DNA of 64,000 nucleotides from Apostichopus japonicus. Taxonomy: Eukaryota > Echinodermata > Holothuroidea > Aspidochirotida > Stichopodidae. The DNA lies in assembly GCF_037975245.1 (NCBI RefSeq), contig NC_092573.1:17288265-17352264 (forward strand), given 5' to 3'. Positions 13,801 through 25,800 of this stretch are shown in pieces. The position numbers and the translations under genes were made by a program. The notes under the pieces are model-generated. The model saw only the letters and a list, made by a program, of their open reading frames with translations, ran no database searches and was not told the DNA's origin. Positions within the stretch are counted from its first letter, which is position 1. Each line of letters opens with the position of its first letter.

Positions 13801-16800
13801 AAAAGAAAAATGTTCAGAGAGCGTGCTCGCAATTTTAGTCACAATATAACAAGTAATGATGTGTCCCCAACCCACTCACAAGGCAATATGTCAATGGCTA
13901 GTTCGCACACTTCAGGGTATACGACGGCGTCACACGGACACCCACGGCCCAGCGCGGGAAGGTTGCTGTAATAAATGAGCCTTGCAGGAAATGTTTTGAA
14001 CAATATTGCCATTCCACATTTTTTTAAATTAATTTAATTATTTTAATTCGTATTAATTTGACTTCAGTGTAGTGTTCCCTCTAAGGTGCGGGATTCCCTT
14101 CAACTGATTCAGTAATCACGCAAAGAAAACTTTGTCTGCTGGAAATCCCCGCATCGTTTTCTTGCATTCGCAATAAGTTTATACTCAATGCACAATAGGG
14201 CTGTGAGTTTTCGTTTAAAGACCTAAACGTTTAAACGGCCGATTTTTCGTTCGTTTAAACGTTTAAACGTTCGCGAATATCGCGAGAAAACGCCGAGTAT
14301 AAAGGCGTGGGGTCCAGGGGACCACCCTAGGGCCCTGGTGGGGCGAAGACCCCGGAAAAGGAAAAGGAATTTTTTGCATGTCTGGCGATAAAAAAATTCG
14401 CCGTTGAGGATGCAAAATACTGACAACTTTTTGAATTTAAATTGTCACAAAGCAGATGAAAATTTTTAAATGACAAGTTAGAGTAGCTGTATTTTGTTAT
14501 AAAATGAAAAGAGATTTAATCTGTTTTACAATCTTTAAAAAGTTTAACTTACAGAACCTCCGATATTATGAAACAAAAAACGTTCGGCAAAGCCCCGTTT
14601 CTAGAATGCCTAACAATGAATAGCGCGCACTAAACGTACATCAGATTACAACTGCAGTACGGTTTAACCTAACTTAAATACTACGGTAGGATACTGTATA
14701 TGTGCTCAGAATTTTCCCATATATCTTGCCAAACAACTGCGCGCTCATCCCCTAACACCTGTTTGTTAACATTTTTGGCACGTTTCCAAGAAACGTTTCA
14801 TAGAGTATTCCCCATGATACACGAGGCACAGTTGATACACGCAGCCAAGATATCAAGCTATGGTCATCTTTATGAAAGTAAACCTTGTAATAAAATATGT
14901 TTTAGGCCACACGGCATGATTAACTAATGCTTAACATTATTTCCATGTTCTTGTAGAAAATGTCAACTTCGCAAAATATAATTGGTTGTGTTTTTGTAGT
15001 TACGTGAGATCCGTAACAGACGAGGTGGTTAGGCTATTTGCTATACACTTATCTTCGCGTCACAAATTCAGCGGTATAGGCTAGATTTCCCCATTGTCCA
15101 GCAATGCATTTTCATTCGGCCTATAGACTGTCAGTGTCTGATCGACTGTTGTTACAACACCGTTCAAAATGAATTGCACTGACATTTAGCCACAAGTCTC
15201 ATTTGTTTTCTGGGTACATAATTAGAAACTAACGTTAGGCGACTTTATTAGTGTACAGATTTTTGCTAACGATGTTGTAAAGTAAATATATCGCGCATGT
15301 TTTTAAATAATTTATGTATGGTTTGGGTGTTATTCAGAAACTATTTAATTGAACTGACTTTCTTTTTTAATGAAATATAATTAGACTCAATAATTCTTCA
15401 ACGCCTTCATTTTTATTGCTCGTCCGAAGGACTACCAAGCACACAACATTTTGAAAGATTTGGTAGTCCGACGTAATTTCTAGTCGTCTCGGACGACCAT
15501 GAAAATCCTACTCTGATTTGCTTTGAGCCAGCAGAAGTTAGCAAAATAATGCTGACAATTGATTGGGAACACAGCATATACACCAGTCTGCAAGGGTTAC
15601 ACAAAATGTGTGGATGGATATAGTGAATTGAAATAACTTCATTAAAGTCTCAATATGTGTTTGCTGATTAATTTCAGAAAACAAACTTCCAAAGTAGATT
15701 ATATGTATCTTATTCTAAATGCACTCTGACCAGGTCGGTTTAATGGAGAAAAGCTGTCGCAATCGAAAGAAATTTAATTTCTGTTGCACTTATGGCGCAA
15801 ACATGTTACCGTAAAATCACGGCAAATGCCCATTCATTACACAAATGTAAACAAAACAGTCTACACATGCGGCCCTATATTAATGAAGTCATATACTCGT
15901 GTCTGAAAACACCTGTTGCAATGGAAGGAAATGACACAATTTCCCAAGCTATATCAGTAAGACCGAGAGAGAGATACAAGAGCAGGGACCTAAGACAGGC
16001 CAGCCAGGAGAGTAAAAGTAAGCCTAGGCCTAACGATCATAAACAAAAAGAGAGATTTGATTGTGTCATGATCTGTTGGGCGGGGCTTGCAAATTTTGAT
16101 TATAGTTTGTAGAATCTACGGACTTGTTAATAAATCTGGCGAATTTTATTCAGCTCAAAATTTTTAACGACAGATAACTCAATGAAAATAAGGAATATTG
16201 ATATGAAAATTGCATAGAACTATGTTATTTCACTGAACTTTTAGTGCAGTAAGCTGGAAAGGTCGAATTTAAATTTGGCAAACACATACTGAGACTTTGA
16301 AAGGAAATCAAAGCCATGACATCACAGGAAGTAAACTCTGAAATGGAATTAGAGTTATCCAAATCCTTAAAAAAGCATTTTTGACTTACTGCCTTATTAG
16401 GATCCAGGAATTGAGTTCTTGCATATCTTGTCAGCATGTTGATGATAACGACCTGTCCCCACTCTTCGACGTCTATCAGTAGATTGCACAGCTTACGGTA
16501 GTTCTTGTGAATGAGGTCGATACGCTCCGGACAGACCTCCTCAAATGCCATCACAACACTGCCAGCTACCAACTAAAAAAATACAAAAACAAAGCCATGA
16601 TAGACACAGGTTGAATGAAATACTAAACATATAGAAAAAAATATCTTCCAAGATTGGAAAAGCTTGGTATATGTCATGCTGGTGGGATGGCTAAGACACA
16701 GAAAGATCTTGAATAAGGGGTTAATCAACGGTCTAGCGTGCGTTACTCACAGGATTAATGCACGATCGGGGGATAATGCAAGCGATGCACGAGGGCGGAG

Positions 16801-19800
16801 CCCGAGTGCATCCAGCGATAGCATTAACACCTGGAGTGCATTAATCATGTGAGTATCGCACGCTAGACCGTTGATTATTCACACTACCATTTGTGTGGGG
16901 GAAAAATCATAAAACAAAACATTTTTGGTTACATATAACCAAAGATTTATTAAAGTGATGCCTCGTAATTTTACCGTGCGTTACTCACAGGATTAACCAC
17001 GGTCAGCTGACCTGAATGGACCAATAGGATTTAGGAATCTTTACTAAGTATGAATGAACATTCTTTTAAATATAAAACAGGACACTTTGGGTGGTTGAAT
17101 GAGGAGGGGGGTTGACCAGAGGTGACAGGTCACCATGGGAGCTCAATGTCAGATGTTTAGCAAGTCATTCTAGCCATGGTAGAGGCAGAGTGCAGTTGTT
17201 GTATGGAGACAGGTAAGTGAAGATGCAAAGTACATTTAAGTAGTCTCTCAATGGGATACTTTGAATTGATGCGGTTGATAAAGAAGGCTGTACAGTACTA
17301 AACTCCAGTAGTGGAGTTGACAAATACATTAACATTTTGGTATGTCTAGGCACAACTTTCTACTATACAGTGGTGTTATGTTGAGGTTGACACCACCCGA
17401 CTATACCGACTATACCGGACGATAAATTTCAATTTCGACGATCTGACTATAAAAATTCTACCCGACGATAAACTGCAAAAGTACAGGTGTATTAGCCCGA
17501 CGATAATTCAAGATGCTGACCGACCATTCATGAAAGGATTAAATCGATCGCTATTGTTAAATTTATCGTCGGTAGCATCGGTTAATACCGACGATACCAG
17601 GCCTACAGTCTGTTGATAAACTAAAGAGAACTACTGTACTGAACTGACATTGCTAAGCGGCCTAGTCCAAGTTGCAGACCGACCATTCATGAAAGGATTA
17701 AATCGATCGCTATTGTTAAAATTATAGTCGGTAGCGTCGGTTAATCCAGACGATACCAGGCCTGCAGTCTGTTGATGAACTAAAGAGAACTACTGAACTA
17801 TACAATGCGCTTCTGAACTTACTGTACATTGCAAGGCAGCCTAGCCTAAGTTGTCTACAGTATTATCGCAACATGCACGAACTTTGATGCAAAACAATGT
17901 AACACCTCACATACTGTATCAAGCCTAATGTTTTACTACTTTCCCTGTAACAAAAAAATACCTTGCAAGGGCGGCGGAACCGGGGGGTCACAGGGGGCAT
18001 GTGCCCCCCCACTTTTCCTCAGGTTAAAAATGTGCCCTTTTTCTATAAAAAATGAGGTGTCTCAAGTTAGCAAGAGGCCAGGGAACCAGAATGAACACTC
18101 GAGAAGGGCCGTTTCCGGCCATCTGAGGGGTTTGTAAAACCAAAAATTTTCTTGTACGCTCCGCGCCAACCGATGGTGGCGCTCCGCTCAGATAGTCGTG
18201 CATATAACTTTGCAAATCCTGGCTACACCTGTGGGTCAAACTCAAAGCTATTTTGAATGAAAAAAATTGTTAAGATATTAACAAGAAATAAACTCTAATT
18301 CAGAAGGTTCCTACATTAGCAACAAGCATGATGTCACCTCATTTTGTCTCAAAAGAAAACTTGTTCCTTGTTTCCCAATTTGCACATTGGATATTGCAGT
18401 GCTAGTATGCATTTTTCCTTGGGGGGGGGGGGGCGTTGATGGAGTGATGTGTATACGCAAATAAGATAATACAATAAGAGTTATAAAGGGTACTAAATAT
18501 AAGGCTGCATCAGTCCAATCGAATTTCTGCAAAGTGCCCTTTGATGTCGGTGCCCCCCCAGATTAAAAGTGCTTCCGCCGCCCTTGATACCTTGTGTACC
18601 TTTCCGAGTGCAACAGTGTTTAATGTTTACAATCCACTAACAATAATGTAGTATTGGTGAAAGACTTGTTTCTTTACCAGCAATATCTTACAATATAAAG
18701 GCACAATACGGTGAAGAATAAAACATCTGCAGACCGAACACAAATTTAGTGGATGTTATCCAGAATATTAATAATGAATTAATAGATTTAAAACTACCAT
18801 TTAGTTTTGTTGTTACGACCTGGCACTGCAATGCAGACGCCGCGGCCCCATTTGAATGTACAGTAACATAGTTAAATGGTCGGATCATCACATAAACCCA
18901 CAGCAATTCCCACGCGCGTAATCCAAGGGTCAACTTCAAAGCTTGAGAGGGTAAGTGCTTAAACAAAGACCTAAGCGTACATCGTTATTTTCATATGAAC
19001 TGACTTTACTACAGAGTGAGACACTGTGAAAAGTGTTGCGAGAAGATTTAATTTTTGAAAATTTATTTTGAACCAAATAGACTGACATCAGAGCACATTA
19101 CGCAACTTTAGATTAACTTAAAGTGGAATTTTAAAATGCATCGTAAATACACTCTATCTATCAGTACAATTTCGGAGCTTGTCCAATATGATCTACTAAA
19201 TAAAATCACACTCATGTTATTCGTAAATTGAAAAACATTATTTGAGGCAACACCTTTTATACTTTGTAAACTTTAAATCACTCATAACTCGAAATTGGAA
19301 GGAGATACAGAGTTACAGACTTTTTCGGCAGTAGGAGGAATCCTAAAATGCGTTTAAAATAAGCTCTATCTATCAGTTCAATTTCGGGGCTTGTCCAATA
19401 TGATCTGACTGAGTTAGGAAAAAAGTTTGACGAAATAGCGTATACAAAATAGCACACAAAAAATTACACTCATGTTATTCTTAAGTGAAAAAAAAAAACA
19501 TTACTGAGGCCACACCTTTTATATTTTGTAAACTTTAAATCACTCATAACTCGTATATTATTTTATTTATTTTACGTGGTGAGGAATGTTTTGGAAGCAT
19601 CTACAGTAAATTGTTCAACATGCTATCAACATTGAATGAAAATAAAATGGATCTTGTTTTGCATAACTTACAACTACTGTAGGAGACAACTAAAAAGATA
19701 TTATTTGTGCTCAAGTTCAGTTGTAACTCGGGTTGGGCGATATTTGCTTTTTACCTTCACGATAAATAGTTCAAAAATTATCGCGATATTTCGATAATTA

Positions 19801-22800
19801 TGATAATTTTTCCCCTAACTGAATTAGCGTAAATGTCAAGCTTTGAGTGGATGGAGAAAGAGAGATATATGGAGGGGACATTCAAAGAAAATATCTGAAA
19901 AACCGTATGCAATTTTTCACAAATATTGATGCTTAGATAAGTGCTTTCTCACAATCAACGAGCCGCCCCGAAATTCGCTCCGCTAACGTAAAACTTCTAT
20001 ACATATATAACACGTTGAAAAACCCGAGTTTTTACACACATAATTCCCACTGACATTGGTCACAGAACATAAGTAGGTCATCGACCTACGAACTTGCCCA
20101 AGTTCATCGCACCATGGGAACGACACAACACATTGAACATGATGTTACATTTTCCCGCCATCTGGACGCCGAGTGTAAATTTTGGTGTAATATGCAAATT
20201 ATGAATGGTACTGCAGTGCTGCGCGGTTAAAACTTAACCTACATGCGACACATACAAATTTTGGGAAGCTGTTGTAGAAGTAACTTTTGTATCAAATGTA
20301 AAGTACTGTATGGTACTTTAATTTATAAAAGACGGTATTCCTCAGTAGGTAGGGAAAAGGGTGTTTAGGGGAACTCAATCTCTTTGTATAGTATTTGGAT
20401 ACTTAAAATGACCATGTACAAGCAGTTTCTATTTCTTCTGACAGCCACCTGTTATTCGCAAACTTTGACCCATTTACGCGGTACTCATGTAATATTTGCT
20501 GTGGAAGTAAAAGTTGGCAGGTTGTCAAGATAAATTCATTGGATGAAATTAATTCCAACGGGACATTTATTAGCCTCTCTTGTAACACCAACGTTTATTT
20601 AACAATACGAACGCGAGTTCGATTTTCGCATATTGTTACTCTGCACCGTAATGGATTTATCATAATTTTATCTGCAGGATATTTGTACCTTGCAAGGTAA
20701 ATATAAGAGTCTATTGCAAAGTTTAGGCAACGGGGGGGGGGATGGGGGTGGGTGGGTGGGGTAGGTAGGGGTTGTTGGCGATGGGTTGTTGCGATGCGAG
20801 GGGAAGGGGGCTGTCTAGTGATCGTGGAATACTTTTATAAAATAAAATAAATATTTCAAACAAGTCGAGGGTTAATAGCTCTATGTGCCGGTCAAACCGG
20901 CCAATGGATTGTGTATATTTCAGCGGTACGGAATGTGTCAGCGTGATTGATACTGGGAAGTATGATTGTATTTCTGATGTTCATATAGTGTAATGTATTA
21001 TATATCCGTTAAAATCAGCGAGGTTTCATTACAAAATCAATTATGATTTACTAAGGCATTCAAAATCGAAATATTTTCTGTAGGCCTATATTCAGATTTG
21101 TACAGTATGTTGACATTGATCATATACAGTACAGTAGTGTTTGGTCATGGCCTTGGTCCTCTTGCAAGGAATTATCTTGGGATTAGTTTACTGTCTGATC
21201 TATTGTTAGTAGCCATTCTTCCTTGTGGCTGTTGCTCCTGGAAGCAAAAACCACAACCTATTGTTCGTTTCCTCTAAGCTCTCTGCCTTACTGACGATAC
21301 TGCAGATTAACCGACGATAACCCAACGTTATAGTGTATATCAAGCCGACGATATTCGTGCTGCTCGACTATAATACTGCTGCCTGAGCTTCCCGACGATA
21401 AAAGTGTTGCTCGACGATCCGACTATGAAGACGATAACCGACTATAACCAACTACAATGCCCAGACGATATTGTCAACCTCGACGTAACACCACTGTAGC
21501 TCTTTGTGTTAGGCTAACAAACACTGCCATGCAAACAATCTTCAAGAGGGACATTTAGTATCTTTGTTAATACAGACTGAGGTTTTTCGACAATCTACAT
21601 AAGCTATATTTCATACCAGTAGAACACATAGGCATATCTGCAGTTTCAACTTCAAATGAATGGCATGATGAAGCTGAAAAGTGAATTTGTTGTTGATAGG
21701 TAAACTGAATGACACCACAGTAGTGCCATTCTCCATACAAGCAACACTCACCGTTGTCTTATCTGCCAGTAATTTACCGATGACCTCCACAAGTTCTTCT
21801 TTCTGTTCTGGTTCCAAACTGTAAAGAGAGCTTTCAGTTAAATAACCTTTTTGTTTAAAAACATTTAATTACCATATATCATGAAGGTATGATTATGAAG
21901 TAATGACAGGTTACTAAGCTAAACAGAAGCTGTTCACCAGTTTGTCATCTTTACTTTCATATTATTCAAATAATGCTTTTGCGATTTATATTTCAAAACC
22001 AGTAAATATTACATATTTTGAAACAATCCTGTAGATAAAGCCATCTGACCAGTTTAGTTAGTACCTGTAGAGTTTTGGAATAGCATGTGCTGCAGTTTTC
22101 CTGACGTACGGAGACATGTCATTCACACTTTCCTTGATGGCTAACATCATGATAGGAACAATCATTGGTACACGGATACTGGAGAGGACTCTCAACGCCG
22201 ATGCACGAATCAGCTGGTTGGGATCCTGTGACGTTATAAATGAAACAAAATGATACAAAACATCTATACTGCAGCTCTGACCAAGTTTCCACTTCACAGG
22301 AGAAACACATGATGTGTTTGATTTATCTGGCCCTGCTAAATCTTTGCTTGTGCCGCATGATAAAGAGTATTTTATCAAAGGAGGCAGGTAAATAAATAGT
22401 CTTCAATCACTTGCTAATGTATATTTGTTCTGTGAAAAAATTATGTATAGAACTTAGGTTGCCAGCAATTATTTTGGGAATGATACAATTGGTTGGTTTG
22501 ACCAACTAAACCAACTTAATAAATTGGTAAGCATATCCTGTCGATGGACTTTTGGTCTCACTGATCACAGCACAATTCTTGCTTCGGTACTTTAAGTCTT
22601 CTACAAAATTGATTTTCAGGACTAGGAGAAATATGGATCAGTAATTGATGCATACTTAATGTTTCACTTGTAGGAATGATTCAGACAGTAGTCACTTGCC
22701 CATATGTGTTACAAACTCTTACTACGTATGTTAATGAAGTCTTCATCTCCATCTTGAAAAACAGTTCTAAAATGAGGACATATCCATTAGCAAAAATATG

Positions 22801-25800
22801 GAGATGTCTTTTTACATTAAGCTGTGTTTACCTAACATATATGCATAATCAACACTGTGCTTAAAATCTGGTAAAGAATTGCAGGAAACCTTTATTTAAA
22901 TCAAGGTCTCTTACCTTGAGTCCTTTCTGAAATGTACTAATGGAGAGCAAGGCCAGATCCTGCTGTTCCTCTGCATAGCGTACTAGATAAACATACACTA
23001 ACTTCTTTATCTGTGAAGGATAGCAACCATGCAGAAAATGAGAAAGACCAGAAAAATTACTGGCTAGAATTTATATTTGAACTAACGACCTCTGGTATGC
23101 AAATCCTATCCTCTTTCTTTACTGGGAGTGTCAGTCATTATCCACAGCAGCTTGCACACCATGTGACCCAGTATGACACTTCAGTCTCATTTTGGGTCTT
23201 CCCAGAATGCATCTGAGAAGGAATTTCTTGCACTGGACTGACTACGACATTATAAATTATGGATAAACACAGAAATCATTGGCTAGAAGTTGGATTTGAA
23301 CCAGTGACCACAGGAATACAAGTGTTAATATTCTCTACAACTTACAGTTCATCGGGGCAGGCTATATAGTTCACTGTCGTTGCACATATTTAGTACCAAG
23401 GTTTTAACACAGATCCTGGTGTGTTTTCATATGCTAATTACAATTCTCGATGTTAGATGGTTCGGGAAGTGTTATTTTAAGAGTAAACAGCAGCTTAAGA
23501 CGGATTCATCTAGTCCGCTTTGCGTTGTTAGGACTTCTCCGACGCAACAATTTTTTCAGTAAAGAGCTAATCAAAATCCTTATTGTGTGGCATGTGATAT
23601 GTCAGCTGATACAGAAACTGCTCGGCTCGGGTGATGTTCATGCACAGACTGTGTGTAATGTTTGTACGTGTTTACAATTTGTCTGCATATTGCATAACGT
23701 ACTGCATAGCAAGAGAATGATGGCTGACATATGCATGTGTCATACTCGCAAGACATCTTGTGAAAGTCTAACGAAATTTACAGCCAACAGTTTGCAAACC
23801 GATGTCAAATGTGCCGAGATGTTGAGGGTGGCAAATTTCTATCAATTGCCTGAGAAAATAGATCAATCTGGTCAACTTCACTGGAATTTGGTTATGATAC
23901 TTGATAGTGAACATTTGGGATACCATTGTTCCTGTTTCCAAGATTCACCAACAGATCGACTATAGGCCTTGAAGGTGGTTCCATGATTCAATACACGAAC
24001 GATGAAGGTAATTGTAGGCCTGTTACTAATACTCATTACAGAGCATTACTGTGACAAGAAAGTATACATAACTTCCTCAAGTGACACGAATGCCAACAAT
24101 GAAAATTTAGGACAAGGCTCTTCAATACCATACTGGTTTGTCTAGAAGTGATTTACGTAGCACTCATGAAGGATAGATTGACAGTTATCATGGGCGTCAG
24201 CAGGTTTCGGAAAGTGAGGGGGACACTATACTATCTAAGCGGAGCGCCACCATTGGTTGGCGCGTAGCATACCAGAAAATTTTGGGTACATAAGACCCCC
24301 TAGATCGCAGGAGACGGCCTTCCTGAGTCGTTTTTAGTTACATCAGAACCAGATCTGTGAGGAGAAATTTTGTCTCACAAAACTAAATCCCGACAGAAAG
24401 TACTGGTAGAAAGATGCCGTTCTGACACCAAGGGAGACGAATTATACAGCGTCTATCTCAAACGAAATATTGAAAAAGTGGCGCCGTCACCTCCGGGATG
24501 AGTGGAGTGGTATATATAATACATGCATGTAGTTGCGAGACGTCAGTTGTTATGTGCCCAGGTACTTTAATAATAATAATCAGAAAAAGGCACCGCCCGC
24601 AGAGCGTGTGTAGCGCCTAGCCGGCACTCAACAATAAAGATCTACCATATCCGGCGAATACATGTAGCCTTATTACTTAACCCCTACACCCATATTCGTC
24701 CGTCCAGTCCAAGGGACTGGAGGTAGTGATATGAACATAGTAACTCATCACCATCTACCTGTTTGGCTTACCTAATCCCTTGGAACCCATACAAACAACA
24801 TGTGTGCAAGATTCAATACACTTTCGAATGGTCTCCCCCCCCCCCGAACGAATTAAATGAGCAGATTTAGGATATTGGGAGATAAATGACGGTGCAAGTG
24901 ATAGATAGCAGGGGCCCAGGGAGTCCAGATTTCTTGACCTTAAATAGAAAATCGCGCATATGCATGTGATTTTTTTTAATAACTACTCTGAAAAGTGGGT
25001 GGGACAAATGATATGATATCCCCTCCACTTTTGAAAGTGGGGGGGACATGTCCCCCCGTCCCCCACCTGTTGACGCCCATGACAGTTATTATATACTGGT
25101 ATCTGTTATTTTATGATACCATTTATTTCATGTTTTATTTGTCATGAAGCAAAGAAATGAAATAAACACCAGGGTAGGTTCGATAGGCAGACTAACGTTA
25201 GGCCTATCAATATTAAATGTGGGCATGAAAGTCTATGCCTATAGTCTAGCCTCGAGTCTTGGATTAAGTTTCCAAAACAGGGCCGAACTATTAAAGCCCA
25301 GAGCAGGTATATTAGCCACTGCTAGCACTGGCACACACAAATGTACCGTGTAATGTAGCTTATGTACAGGCCACTAAGTATATAGGCCTAGGCAAAGCTA
25401 CAGTATTGCCTAGTCTCAGGCCCCTTCGGGTATTTTGTAATCACCAAGCGAGTTGGCATTTGTAAGTTTCAGCTATTTAGCGTCTGCATGGCACTCGATT
25501 TAGTAGCACCGAGTCTTACTACAACACTTTAACAATTTGGAATAAAATATTTTATATCAAAGCAAGTTGCTTGTTTTAATTTAGTTTGAGGCATGTATGG
25601 TGAGGCCTTCTTTTAGGATAGAAAAGCATGTCAAGTAGGGTTGCATGTGTTCTCAAACCTTTAAAGTGCATGGGTTGCAACTATGCCCTACCAAGCACAT
25701 GGCTACAGGCTTACACTGAAATAAATGGAATATAAGGATGGCTTATTAGTCAGTTGAGTTCCAGTGTAGACAATGTAAACCACAGTGTGATCAACAGTAC

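Larger units (their letters stand above)
17368..21496. mobile_element. 4.1-kb DNA transposon, unclassified, TA target duplication
   Basis: Ends read CAGTGGTGTTATGTTGAGG and, as complement, CAGTGGTGTTACGTCGAGG, both continuing TTGAC; TA flanks both ends (17366-17367, 21497-21498). Both ends are studded with variants of CCGACGATA and GACTATA, likely transposase binding sites (inference). A 159-bp segment is duplicated in tandem at 17518 and 17677. No transposase frame was seen, so it looks non-autonomous. It carries later insertions, including a hAT MITE. Whole element in AP3B intron 6. Confidence 0.8.

Noticed and set aside
23450-23965. Open frame of 171 codons, plus strand, in AP3B intron 3
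   Set aside because: No recognisable domain, odd composition rich in Cys and Leu, and a length that can occur by chance in a window this size.
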